Source: Rhizobium gallicum bv. gallicum R602sp
Lineage (GTDB): Bacteria > Pseudomonadota > Alphaproteobacteria > Rhizobiales > Rhizobiaceae
NCBI RefSeq assembly: GCF_000816845.1
Contig: NZ_CP006877.1
Span: 2,857,501 to 2,921,500, forward strand
Length of the DNA: 64,000 nucleotides
Direction: 5' to 3'
Part shown: in pieces, positions 16,783 to 24,761 of the stretch
Layout: every line of letters starts with the position of its first letter
Position numbering within the stretch: position 1 is the first letter of the stretch
Notes under the pieces: generated by a model
The model's database searches: none
What the model saw: the letters and a program-made list of their open reading frames with translations, nothing else
Told to the model about the DNA's origin: nothing
Translations under genes and position numbers: made by a program

Positions 16783-16807
16783 GGAACTTTTTTAATAGCG
16801 CGACGTT
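16783..16807 (+). promoter_or_regulatory. EcfG promoter for phyR
   Basis: GGAAC (16783-16787), 16 nt, CGTT (16804-16807), an exact consensus 45 bp before the phyR start. Its GGAAC and the opposing one at 16768-16772 form an inverted pair 10 bp apart, so the two promoters are back to back. Confidence 0.75.
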
Positions 16808-16852
16808 TCCACTACATTAGAGCCAGTTATGGCCTACGGACGGGAGTTTTTA

Positions 16853-17647
16853 ATGACACTTTCTACTCGAATTGCGCCGCATCTTCCTTATTTGCGTCGC
16901 TATTCCCGCGCGCTTACAGGCACCCAGACTTCGGGTGATGCTTACGTTGCCGCAGTTTTGGAAGCGATCATCGCCGACATATCCATTTTCCCGGATACCG
17001 AGAACGACCGCGTCGCACTCTACAAACTGTTCACGAAACTGTTTGGTTCCACTGCCATCCAGATTCCCGAACCGGCGTCGCCCTACGCCTGGGAGCAGCG
17101 TGCGACCGTAAACCTCGGCAAGGTCTCGCCGCTTGCCCGCCAGGCCTTCATCCTCGCGTCGGTCGAGAATTTCCGCGTCGGCGAAATCGCCGACATCCTC
17201 GAGAGCGACGACCAGGAAGTGATGAGCCTGCTCGACAAGGCCTCGCAGGAGATCTCGCGCCAGGTGGCAACCGATATCATGATCATCGAAGACGAACCGC
17301 TGATCGCAATGGATATCGAGCAGATGGTCGAAAGCCTGGGCCACAAGGTGACCGGAATCGCCCGGACGCATTCCGAGGCCGTGGCTCTTTACAACAAGAC
17401 CAAGCCGAAGATGGTCCTTGCGGATATTCAGCTTGCCGACGGCAGTTCCGGCATCGACGCCGTGAACGACATCCTGAAGACATCGAGCGTGCCGGTGATT
17501 TTCATCACCGCTTTTCCAGAGCGCCTTTTGACAGGTGAGCGGCCGGAACCGACGTTCCTGGTCACCAAGCCCTTCAATCCAGACATGGTCAAGGCTTTGA
17601 TCAGCCAGGCGCTATTCTTCAATGAATCCACCAAGGTTGCGGCATGA
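16853..17647 (+). CDS. phyR: PhyR anti-anti-sigma response regulator
   Basis: 264-aa PhyR. Residues 1-140 are a sigma-factor-like domain that mimics EcfG and binds NepR. Residues 141-264 are a receiver with acidic residues in 'IIEDEPLIAMD', phosphoacceptor Asp191 in 'MVLADIQLADG', Thr219 in 'FITAF', and Lys239 in 'TKPF'. Phosphorylation opens the sigma-like domain to sequester NepR and release EcfG. The start at 16853 follows GGGAG; an in-frame ATG 24 bp earlier is possible. It is divergent from nepR-ecfG and followed by the kinase. Confidence 0.94.
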   Translation: MTLSTRIAPHLPYLRRYSRALTGTQTSGDAYVAAVLEAIIADISIFPDTENDRVALYKLFTKLFGSTAIQIPEPASPYAWEQRATVNLGKVSPLARQAFILASVENFRVGEIADILESDDQEVMSLLDKASQEISRQVATDIMIIEDEPLIAMDIEQMVESLGHKVTGIARTHSEAVALYNKTKPKMVLADIQLADGSSGIDAVNDILKTSSVPVIFITAFPERLLTGERPEPTFLVTKPFNPDMVKALISQALFFNESTKVAA

Positions 17648-17667
17648 AGCTGAACCGTCAAAGCGAC

Positions 17668-17692
17668 GGAACAAAGCCAATAGCGAGGCGTT
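17668..17692 (+). promoter_or_regulatory. EcfG promoter for the HWE kinase gene
   Basis: GGAAC (17668-17672), 16 nt, CGTT (17689-17692), an exact consensus. It lies just after the phyR stop and 60-85 bp before the plausible kinase starts, giving the kinase its own stress-inducible promoter. Confidence 0.7.
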
Positions 17693-17774
17693 CCCAGCTA
17701 GCTGGGCCGCTCCGGCAACAGCTTTAACGGTTTCTCCAACGCTTGGTCATAATATGACCAGCGGGGTTCCTGAA

Positions 17775-18839
17775 ATGGCAACCTCTTTCCAGCTGCGCAA
17801 TAAGGATAGAAGGAAAGGCGGCCTGGTGAATACGACAGAACCATTAACCGGCAAGCCTTTCGCGCTGGAGGGCAAGTCCGCGATGATGGAGCGGGCGCTA
17901 AGCAGCGCCGGAATTTCGATTCTCTTCCAGGATTCCACGCTGACACTTTCCTACGCCGAAAATCTTCCCCGCCATTTCGCCGAACTGTTTTTCGCCGGCG
18001 GCAGCGACAGCGACCTCTTCGGCCAGGCACACGGCGATTATCTGAGGACACTCAAGTTCAAGGTGCTCGAAACCGGGACGGCGACGAATGCCGAGATCGA
18101 TATGGACGTCGATGGCGAGGTTCGGACCTACGAACTCAAAGTGCAGCGCATCAATAACGAGGGCTCGCTCGGCATTCTTTCTGTGATCTCCGAGGTCACC
18201 GAGCTGCGACACCGTGAAAAAGTGCTGAAATCGCTGCTGCGCGAACTGTCGCACCGCTCGAAGAACCTGCTCGCGATCATTCAGGGCATCGCGACGCAAA
18301 CGGCCCGCAATACGCTGTCGCTCGACAGCTTCCTTGCAAAGTTCCGCGGTCGTCTTCAATCGCTTTCCAACTCGCAGGATCTGATTACCGATTCCAGCTG
18401 GCGCGGCGCCTATCTCTTCGACCTTGCGGAAAAGCAGTTCGCACCCTATTGGCCGGAAACGGCAGGCTCCATGCCTATCTTCGGCATCAATGCGCATCTG
18501 ACACCTAATGCCGCCGTACATCTCGGATTGGCGCTTCATGAGCTCATCGTCAATTCGGCATCCTATGGCGCAATTGCAGGGGGCGCGCCTTCGATCACCC
18601 TGAACTGTAAGGAAGCGAAGCACAACGGCAGGAAGGCGATCGAGATCGCGTGGGTGGAAATCCTGCCGAACCGGACGGAGATTCACGAGTTCAGTGAAAA
18701 CAGCTTCGGCAAGACCGTGCTGGAACGCGTCGTTCCCTCATCCATGAGCGGCAAGGCGGAGCTCCGGCTCGTTCCTGGCCGCATCGAATATTACCTGCAG
18801 ATTCCCGAGACTGAATTCGAAATCCTCAAGCGCCCCTGA
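17775..18839 (+). CDS. HWE-family histidine kinase of the PhyR pathway (PhyK/RsiC-like)
   Basis: 354-aa soluble kinase. The N-terminal half (about 40-145) looks like a degenerate PAS domain. The HWE core has phosphoacceptor His160 in 'LLRELSHRSKNLLAIIQ', an N box in 'LALHELIVNSAS', and the 'AWVE' motif. HWE kinases of this type phosphorylate or dephosphorylate PhyR; RsiC of Sinorhizobium sits in the same place. No TM segment is seen, so sensing is probably cytoplasmic. The start is uncertain: 17754 and a GTG at 17826 are alternatives to 17775. Confidence 0.85.
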   Translation: MATSFQLRNKDRRKGGLVNTTEPLTGKPFALEGKSAMMERALSSAGISILFQDSTLTLSYAENLPRHFAELFFAGGSDSDLFGQAHGDYLRTLKFKVLETGTATNAEIDMDVDGEVRTYELKVQRINNEGSLGILSVISEVTELRHREKVLKSLLRELSHRSKNLLAIIQGIATQTARNTLSLDSFLAKFRGRLQSLSNSQDLITDSSWRGAYLFDLAEKQFAPYWPETAGSMPIFGINAHLTPNAAVHLGLALHELIVNSASYGAIAGGAPSITLNCKEAKHNGRKAIEIAWVEILPNRTEIHEFSENSFGKTVLERVVPSSMSGKAELRLVPGRIEYYLQIPETEFEILKRP

Positions 18840-18862
18840 ATTTCGCAGTGCCGGCTCACAGC

Positions 18863-18985
18863 AAAAAACAGCCAGTGCGAGGGCGGCGCACTGGCTGTTT
18901 TCACTCATCGGGAGGGGACCGTGAGTAATCCGGATGATGGGTTGGGGGCGCGCATGTTGGGTCGATGCGATCATCATCCGGATGC
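18863..18985 (-). ncRNA. Candidate EcfG-dependent small RNA with C-rich loop
   Basis: On the minus strand an exact EcfG promoter (18992-19016) is followed by about 120 nt that ends at a strong terminator. Three hairpins are visible in order. A 12-bp stem (ATCCGGATGATG with CATCATCCGGAT) encloses a C-rich loop. A short stem ACTCA/TGAGT exposes a 14-nt loop containing CCCCTCCC, complementary to Shine-Dalgarno sequences. Last is the terminator stem with six T. No credible protein is encoded. This resembles general-stress sRNAs such as GsrN of Caulobacter in design (C-rich exposed loop, stress sigma promoter), but homology is not claimed. Confidence 0.68.
18865..18901. terminator. Terminator shared by the HWE kinase and the sRNA
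   Basis: A 14-bp perfect stem: AAAACAGCCAGTGC (18865-18878) with GCACTGGCTGTTTT (18888-18901) and a 9-nt loop. On the minus strand it ends in six T, on the plus strand in four, so it is stronger for the leftward sRNA but can also end the kinase transcript. Confidence 0.8.
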
Positions 18986-18991
18986 CGCAAT

Positions 18992-19016
18992 AACGACCGC
19001 GTTGGCCTTTGGTTCC
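18992..19016 (-). promoter_or_regulatory. EcfG promoter for the candidate sRNA
   Basis: Minus-strand GGAAC (19016-19012), 16 nt, CGTT (18995-18992), an exact consensus. There is no coding sequence downstream before the terminator. A start of transcription near 18985 is expected from typical -10 spacing. Confidence 0.7.
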
Positions 19017-19160
19017 GTCGGATCCGAAAAAAATTGAATTTTTATGAATCTTTTTTGCAAGGTGGCGAATCCCTGCGTTCGTCGATGATGGGCATACGCC
19101 CTCCACGCTGCGACCTAAAATAACAAAAACAGACACTTATGCGAATATCGGTTTCAAAAT

Positions 19161-19176
19161 TTTACCGTTTGATAAA
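19161..19176. promoter_or_regulatory. Degenerate RutR-like box upstream of preT
   Basis: TTTACCGTTTGATAAA agrees with TTGACCANNTGGTCAA at 10 of 14 fixed positions. A further half-site TTTACCA occurs at 19213-19219. Both are weaker than the box upstream of the N-carbamoyl hydrolase. Tentative. Confidence 0.35.
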
Positions 19177-19236
19177 TTTTTTATCCTGAGTTACGCTTTC
19201 CCTCACTAGCCGTTTACCAATAATGAGGGAACTTCA

Positions 19237-20598
19237 ATGGAACGACTGGAAACTGGGATTCATTCCGGCCGACTTTCGACCGCCGAGTATGAAACTAATT
19301 TTTCCGATCTGCATCCGCGCCTTGACAAGCATGAGGCGCTGGTGGCCGCCGACCGCTGCTATTTCTGCTATGACGCGCCGTGCATGACGGCCTGTCCCAC
19401 CTCCATCGACATCCCGCTCTTCATCCGTCAGATCGCAACCGGCAACCCGATCGGTTCGGCCAAGACGATCTTCGACCAGAACATCCTGGGCGGCATGTGC
19501 GCCCGCGTCTGTCCCACCGAAGAGCTCTGCGAACAGGCCTGCGTGCGCAATATCGCAGAGGAGAAGCCCGTGGAGATCGGCCGCCTTCAGCGTTACGCGA
19601 CTGATACGGCCATTCATGCAGGCAGGCAGTTTTATGAACGAGCCGCCTCGACCGTTAAGAAGATCGCCGTTGTCGGCGCCGGCCCGGCCGGCCTTGCCGC
19701 CGCTCACCGTCTTGCGGTGAAAGGCCATGACGTCGCCATCTACGACAGCAAGTCGAAATCCGGCGGCCTGAATGAATATGGCATCGCCACTTATAAAGCC
19801 GTCGACGACTTTGCCCAGAAAGAAGTGGATTACGTGCTTTCGATCGGCGGCATCGAAGTCCGCCACGACCAGCAGCTTGGCCGTGATTTCTCGCTTGCCG
19901 ATCTGCAGTCTCAGTACGACGCCGTCTTCCTCGGAATCGGCCTTGCCGGTGTCAATGCGTTGCGCGTCGATGGCGAGAACCTGCCGGGTGTCGATGACGC
20001 GGTCGATTTCATCGCCGATCTGCGTCAAGCCACGAACAAGGCGGACGTTGCCGTCGGCCGCCGCGTCGTCGTTCTCGGCGGCGGCATGACCGCCATCGAT
20101 GCGGCCGTTCAGGCCAAACTGCTTGGCGCCGAAGAAGTGACGATTTGCTACCGCCGCGGCAAGGAGCACATGAACGCCTCGGAGTTCGAGCAGGACCTCG
20201 CGACGTCCAAGGGCGTCATCATCCGCCACTGGCTGGCGCCGAAGTCCATCCTGTCGCAGGACGGCAAGGTCGCCGCGATCGAGGTGGAATATACCAAGCT
20301 CGCCGACGGCCGTCTCGTCACGACCGGCGAAACCGGCGTCATCGCCACCGATCAGATTTTCAAGGCGATCGGCCAGACTTTTGAAGCATCCGGTCTCGGT
20401 TCGCTGCGCATGGAATCCGGTCGGATCGCCATCGACGGCGAAGGCCGCACCTCGCTCGACGGCGTCTGGGCGGGCGGCGACTGCGTCTTCGGCGGCGATG
20501 ACCTAACCGTATCTGCCGTCGCGCAAGGCCGCGATGCTGCCGAATCCATCAACCGTACGCTTGCTGCCGGTGCGCAGCCAGCCGTCGCCGTCGCTTGA
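19237..20598 (+). CDS. preT: Dihydropyrimidine dehydrogenase subunit PreT (PydX)
   Basis: 453-aa flavoprotein subunit of NAD-dependent dihydropyrimidine dehydrogenase, first step of reductive uracil/thymine breakdown. Two N-terminal cysteine sets (C41, C44, C49, C53 and C88, C92, C98, C102) hold [4Fe-4S] clusters. An FAD motif 'VVGAGPAGLAAAH' starts near 145, and the NAD(P) motif 'VVVLGGGMTAIDAAV' lies further on. It is glutamate-synthase-beta-like. It passes electrons to PreA, whose gene follows after 12 bp. The Shine-Dalgarno GAGGGA lies in the arm of a predicted hairpin (19199-19230). Confidence 0.93.
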   Translation: MERLETGIHSGRLSTAEYETNFSDLHPRLDKHEALVAADRCYFCYDAPCMTACPTSIDIPLFIRQIATGNPIGSAKTIFDQNILGGMCARVCPTEELCEQACVRNIAEEKPVEIGRLQRYATDTAIHAGRQFYERAASTVKKIAVVGAGPAGLAAAHRLAVKGHDVAIYDSKSKSGGLNEYGIATYKAVDDFAQKEVDYVLSIGGIEVRHDQQLGRDFSLADLQSQYDAVFLGIGLAGVNALRVDGENLPGVDDAVDFIADLRQATNKADVAVGRRVVVLGGGMTAIDAAVQAKLLGAEEVTICYRRGKEHMNASEFEQDLATSKGVIIRHWLAPKSILSQDGKVAAIEVEYTKLADGRLVTTGETGVIATDQIFKAIGQTFEASGLGSLRMESGRIAIDGEGRTSLDGVWAGGDCVFGGDDLTVSAVAQGRDAAESINRTLAAGAQPAVAVA

Positions 20599-20610
20599 GG
20601 AGAATGAACA

Positions 20611-21924
20611 ATGGCTGATCTCCGCAACAATTTCGTCGGCATCAAGTCGCCCAACCCGTTCTGGCTCGCCTCCGCGCCACCGACCGACAAGGCCTATAAC
20701 GTCGAGCGCGCCTTCAAAGCGGGCTGGGGCGGCGTCGTCTGGAAGACGCTCGGCGAGGAAGGCCCGCCCGTCGTCAACGTCAACGGCCCGCGCTACGGCG
20801 CGATCTGGGGCGCCGACCGCCGCCTCCTGGGTCTCAACAATATTGAGCTCATCACCGACCGCGACCTTTACACCAACCTGCGCGAAATGAAGCAGGTGAA
20901 GATGAACTGGCCGGACCGCGCCCTGATCGCCTCGATCATGGTTCCCTGCGAGGAAGATGCCTGGAAGGCGATCCTGCCGCTCGTGGAGGAAACCGGCGCC
21001 GACGGCATCGAACTCAATTTCGGCTGTCCTCACGGAATGTCCGAGCGCGGCATGGGCTCCGCGGTCGGGCAGGTGCCGGAATATATCGAGATGGTCGTGC
21101 GCTGGTGCAAGCAGTACACGCGCATGCCGGTCATCACCAAGCTGACGCCGAACATCACCGACATCCGCAAGCCGGCACGCGCTGCCAAGGCCGGCGGTAC
21201 GGACGCCGTCTCGCTGATCAATACGATCAACTCGATCACCGCAGTCAATCTCGACACGTTTTCGCCTGAACCGTCGATCGATGGCCGCGGCAGCCATGGC
21301 GGTTATTGCGGCCCGGCGGTGAAGCCGATTGCGCTCAACATGGTGGCTGAGATCGCCCGCGATCCGGAAACCTTGGGCCTGCCGATCTCCGGTATCGGCG
21401 GCGTGACCACCTGGCGCGATGCGGCCGAGTTCCTGGCGCTCGGCGCCGGCAACGTGCAGGTCTGCACCGCCGCCATGACCTATGGCTTCAAGATCGTGCA
21501 GGAGATGATCACCGGGCTCTCCGACTGGATGGACGCCAAGGGCCACAGGTCGCTCGACGATATCACCGGCCGCGCCGTTCCGAACGTCTCCGACTGGCAG
21601 TATCTGAACCTCAACTATGTCGCCAAGGCGAAGATCGACCAAGACGCCTGCATCAAATGCGGCCGCTGTCACATCGCCTGCGAGGACACCTCGCATCAGG
21701 CGATCACGCAGTTCGTCAACGGCGTGCGCCATTTCGAGGTGATGGAAGACGAATGCGTCGGCTGCAACCTTTGCGTCAACGTCTGCCCGGTCGAAAACTG
21801 CATCACCCTGGAAGCCCTGCCCGCCGGCGCGCTTGACAAGCGCACGGGCCGTCCCGTCGACCCGAACTACGCCAACTGGACGACCCACCCGAACAATCCG
21901 ATGGCAAGACAGGCGGCAGAGTAA
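20611..21924 (+). CDS. preA: Dihydropyrimidine dehydrogenase catalytic subunit PreA (PydA)
   Basis: 437-aa subunit that reduces uracil/thymine to dihydropyrimidine on FMN. A dihydroorotate-dehydrogenase-like barrel fills about 1-320 ('GIELNFGCPHGMSERGMG', 'AKAGGTDAVSLINTINSI'). A C-terminal ferredoxin domain has two [4Fe-4S] motifs: 'CIKCGRCHIAC' and 'CVGCNLCVNVCP'. It works with PreT, encoded immediately upstream. The next steps (dihydropyrimidinase, N-carbamoyl hydrolase) are encoded 8 kb further on. Confidence 0.94.
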   Translation: MADLRNNFVGIKSPNPFWLASAPPTDKAYNVERAFKAGWGGVVWKTLGEEGPPVVNVNGPRYGAIWGADRRLLGLNNIELITDRDLYTNLREMKQVKMNWPDRALIASIMVPCEEDAWKAILPLVEETGADGIELNFGCPHGMSERGMGSAVGQVPEYIEMVVRWCKQYTRMPVITKLTPNITDIRKPARAAKAGGTDAVSLINTINSITAVNLDTFSPEPSIDGRGSHGGYCGPAVKPIALNMVAEIARDPETLGLPISGIGGVTTWRDAAEFLALGAGNVQVCTAAMTYGFKIVQEMITGLSDWMDAKGHRSLDDITGRAVPNVSDWQYLNLNYVAKAKIDQDACIKCGRCHIACEDTSHQAITQFVNGVRHFEVMEDECVGCNLCVNVCPVENCITLEALPAGALDKRTGRPVDPNYANWTTHPNNPMARQAAE

Positions 21925-21956
21925 AAGACGGTCGCGACCTCGCAAGACTGCGGCGA

Positions 21957-22080
21957 TGCCCTCATCCGGCTGCCGCCACCTTCTCCCCGCAGGCGGGGAG
22001 AAAAAGCATGCCGCACCGTTTGGGCATTCTCGACCTTGAGCATGGTACCTACCCTCTCCGCGCATGTAAGGGTGAGGGCA
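21957..22080. repeat. RIME-like intergenic palindromic element
   Basis: A 124-bp element bounded by inverted TGCCCTCA / TGAGGGCA. Inside is a perfect 10-bp palindrome, TTCTCCCCGC-AG-GCGGGGAGAA (21981-22002), then a second, looser C/T-rich and G/A-rich pair. Size and two-palindrome design recall Rhizobium-specific intergenic mosaic elements. It lies between convergent genes and may act as a transcription terminator. Confidence 0.6.
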
Positions 22081-22095
22081 ACATGGCGCCCGCAA

Positions 22096-23064
22096 CTAAA
22101 CCGCGAACGACTTCCTGTAGGCACTCGGGCTTGTCCCGAGCCGCTTGCGGAAATGATGCCGCATCGTCGCCAGTGTGCCGAAGCCGCTGGCGGCGGCGAT
22201 GTCGTCAAGCGATGCGGCGAGTTCTCTTTCCAGGAGATTGCGGGCGTGGCGAAGCCGCTCTTTGAGCAGCCATTCGCCCACACTGAGGCCCGTGGACTTT
22301 TCGAAGCGGCGCTGAAAGGTGCGCAGGCTCATGCCCGCCCTTTGCGCCAGCAGGCTGATCGACTGCTCCTCGTCGAGCCGCTCTCGCATCCATTGGAGCA
22401 GCGGCCCTAGCCGCATTCCCTCCCGCTCTTCGAGCACGGGCGCGCTGATGAATTGCGCCTGCCCGCCTTCGCGATGCGGCGGAAGCACCAGACGGCGCGC
22501 CACACTGTTTGCGGCTTCTGCGCCAAAATCACCGCGCACGACGTGCAGGCAGAGATCAATACCGGCCGCACTGCCCGCGGCAGTCAGGATACTGCCCTCG
22601 TCCATGTAGAGAACGCTCGCATCGAAGGCGATCTGCGGATAGCGCGCTGCAAGCGACGCGACATAGCGCCAATGCGTCGTCGCACGCCGGCCGCTCAAAA
22701 GACCGGATGCGGCAAGCACGGCAACGCCGGAGCAGAGCGACATAATACGGGCATCGCGCTCATGAGCCTGACGCAGCGCATCGATCAACGGCTCCGGCAC
22801 CGGCGCATCGATCGACCGCCAGCCCGGCACGACGATGAGATCGGCTTCGGCCAGAACCTCCAGGCCGCGATCGACCGAAACGCTCAATCCGCCCGCAGCA
22901 CGGAGCGGCCCCGGTTCGACGCCGCAGACCGAATAATGATACCAGCCCTCGCCCATTTCAGGACGCGGAAGACCGAAGACTTCGTAGGCAATACCGAATT
23001 CGAAAGTGCATAGCCCGTCATAGGCAAGCACGACGACATGCGGACGTCTGAGCGAATTTGGCAT
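22096..23064 (-). CDS. GlxA-family AraC transcriptional regulator
   Basis: 322-aa regulator. An N-terminal DJ-1/PfpI-like (class I amidotransferase) domain spans about 8-180 and includes the nucleophile-elbow-like 'IMSLCSGVAVLAASG'. A C-terminal AraC double helix-turn-helix covers about 225-320 ('SISLLAQRAGMSLRTFQRRF', 'IAAASGFGTLATMRHHF'). Family members (GlxA, CdhR, ArgR-type) often control amino-acid, carnitine or nitrogen-compound use. It is divergent from a rhodanese gene, which may be its target. An in-frame ATG at 23085 is another start candidate. Confidence 0.85.
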   Translation of the reverse strand: MPNSLRRPHVVVLAYDGLCTFEFGIAYEVFGLPRPEMGEGWYHYSVCGVEPGPLRAAGGLSVSVDRGLEVLAEADLIVVPGWRSIDAPVPEPLIDALRQAHERDARIMSLCSGVAVLAASGLLSGRRATTHWRYVASLAARYPQIAFDASVLYMDEGSILTAAGSAAGIDLCLHVVRGDFGAEAANSVARRLVLPPHREGGQAQFISAPVLEEREGMRLGPLLQWMRERLDEEQSISLLAQRAGMSLRTFQRRFEKSTGLSVGEWLLKERLRHARNLLERELAASLDDIAAASGFGTLATMRHHFRKRLGTSPSAYRKSFAV

Positions 23065-23154
23065 GATCTTTACGCTAACCGTCATTAAAGCCAATTTCGC
23101 CATGCCATAACATCGGCGATGGTTGGCGGCAACTCGAACCGTGAAAGGAAAACC

Positions 23155-23571
23155 ATGCCGAGCCCCGTCAGCGAAACACCCGCCGCCTCCCCCGAGGAAA
23201 CCGCCGCCTACTACGCCCGCAAGCTCGCTTTCGAAACGGACTGCTGGGACGTCCAGGCTTCCATTTCCTCGGGCAAGGCCGACTTCGTCCTTATCGACGT
23301 TCGATCCCCGGCACTCTTTTCCCGCTCGCATGTGCCGGGCGCGATCAACCTGCCGCATGGCAAGATGACCGCCCACCGTATGTCGGAGTGGCCGGCCGAT
23401 ACGCTCTTCGTCGTCTATTGCGCCGGGCCCCATTGCAACGGCACCGACAAGGCGGCGCTGCGCCTGGCGCGGCTCGGCCTCTCCGCCAAGGTCATGATCG
23501 GCGGCATGACCGGCTGGGCTGACGAGGGCTTCGCCTTTACGAACGGTGAAGCCCCAATGGCCGCGCAGTGA
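23155..23571 (+). CDS. Single-domain rhodanese-like protein
   Basis: 138-aa protein with one rhodanese domain (about 25-135). 'FVLIDVRSPALFSRSHVPGA' is the standard N-terminal signature. The active-site loop reads 'YCAGPHCNGTDKAALRLA', with Cys89 and Cys94; the 'HCNG' cysteine is the likely sulphur-carrying residue. Expected role: sulphurtransferase or persulphide handling in the cytoplasm. The start at 23155 follows GAAAGG. It is divergent from the GlxA-type regulator. Confidence 0.87.
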   Translation: MPSPVSETPAASPEETAAYYARKLAFETDCWDVQASISSGKADFVLIDVRSPALFSRSHVPGAINLPHGKMTAHRMSEWPADTLFVVYCAGPHCNGTDKAALRLARLGLSAKVMIGGMTGWADEGFAFTNGEAPMAAQ

Positions 23572-23663
23572 CGGACCTCCATTAACGCTATTGCGGATGC
23601 GTTTTTCGCAAAATGAAGCTATGGTTCGTTGCGTTTGGGCCGCAGTGGGAGGAATAGACGGTT

Positions 23664-24716
23664 TTGGAACGAACCAAAGATCTGAACAGCACCTCCTCGC
23701 GCGCAGAAACCGGCGCGGTTGCGCCCGCATCGTCGCCCTCTGCCCGTCCGGGGGTCGTGGCAGCTGCCGTTTACCAGCAAGGACAGCGCATCCGCGATAT
23801 CCGGATAGAAGAGGCCGGCGAATGGCGAACGCACGAGAATGCAGTCGTCTGGATCGGCTTGCACGAGCCGGACGAGATGCTGCTGCACCAGGTACAGGCC
23901 GAATTCAATCTCCATCCACTGGCGATCGAGGATGCTGCCCAGCCGCATCAGCGCCCGAAGCTGGAGATTTATGGCGACGCCATGTTCATCGTTGCCCGTA
24001 CCGCCCACATGAAGGACGGCGAAATCGTCTTTGGCGAAACCCATCTTTTCGTCGGTCGAGGCTATGTCGTTTCCGTGCGCCATGGCGCATCGTCCTCTTA
24101 CCTGGCGGTGCGGCAGCGGTGCGAGGCGACGCCGGCCGCGCTCGCCCATGGGGAGAACTACATCCTCTATTCCATCCTCGATTTCATCGTCGACAACTAC
24201 ATGCCGGTGATCGAAGTGGTGCAGGAGGAAGTCGAGACGCTCGAAGATCTGATGCTGCGCGAACAGCTTACAAAGGTTGATATCGAGCGCCTCTACATGC
24301 TGCGGCGCAAGCTGCTGCGGCTGCGCAATGCCGTCGTGCCGCTTGTGGACGTCTGTCGCCGCTATGAGCATATCGACCTTCCGGGTATGGACTCGACGCT
24401 TCAATCGCTGTTTCGCGACGTCACAGACCATGTGCGCCGCGTCCAGGAGGATATCGACGCGCTGCGTGAAGTCCTCGCCTTCGCCTTCGAAGCCAGCGTG
24501 ATGATCGGCCAGACCGAACAGACAGCGATTGCCCGCAAGCTCGCCGCCTGGGCAGCCATCCTTGCTGTTCCGACAGCGATCGCTGGTATCTACGGGATGA
24601 ATTTCAACGATATGCCGGAACTGAAATTCCAGTACGGCTATTTCGTGGTGTTGGGCGTGATCGCAACCTTGTGCGTAACGCTCTTCGCCTTGTTCCGCCG
24701 GGCGAAGTGGCTGTAG
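23664..24716 (+). CDS. CorA-family divalent metal (Mg2+/Co2+) transporter
   Basis: 350-aa protein with a large N-terminal cytoplasmic domain and two C-terminal TM helices (about 285-307 and 325-343). They are joined by the signature 'YGMNF', with GMN at 311-313. 'EDAAQPHQRPKLEIYGD' is typical of CorA beta strands. A homopentameric channel is expected. The start is TTG at 23664 behind GGGAGGA; the first 30 residues are low-complexity. Whether it imports or exports metal is not evident. Confidence 0.88.
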   Translation: MERTKDLNSTSSRAETGAVAPASSPSARPGVVAAAVYQQGQRIRDIRIEEAGEWRTHENAVVWIGLHEPDEMLLHQVQAEFNLHPLAIEDAAQPHQRPKLEIYGDAMFIVARTAHMKDGEIVFGETHLFVGRGYVVSVRHGASSSYLAVRQRCEATPAALAHGENYILYSILDFIVDNYMPVIEVVQEEVETLEDLMLREQLTKVDIERLYMLRRKLLRLRNAVVPLVDVCRRYEHIDLPGMDSTLQSLFRDVTDHVRRVQEDIDALREVLAFAFEASVMIGQTEQTAIARKLAAWAAILAVPTAIAGIYGMNFNDMPELKFQYGYFVVLGVIATLCVTLFALFRRAKWL

Positions 24717-24761
24717 CCGGGGCTCCCGCCAGAATGCTCTGACGGGAGTGGCCAACCCGGC

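Noticed and set aside
18738..19136. 132-codon minus-strand frame covering the sRNA region
   Set aside because: It runs through the strong terminator and into the kinase gene, and has no ribosome site. The promoter-terminator layout fits a non-coding RNA better.
20503..22095. 530-codon minus-strand frame across preT/preA
   Set aside because: Antisense to preA throughout, with low-complexity Arg/Asp/Gly/His content and no domain.
23085..23730. N-terminal extension of the GlxA-type regulator on the minus strand
   Set aside because: The extra 200 codons lie antisense to the rhodanese gene; homology starts at 'RRPHVVVLAYDG', so the start is near 23064-23085.
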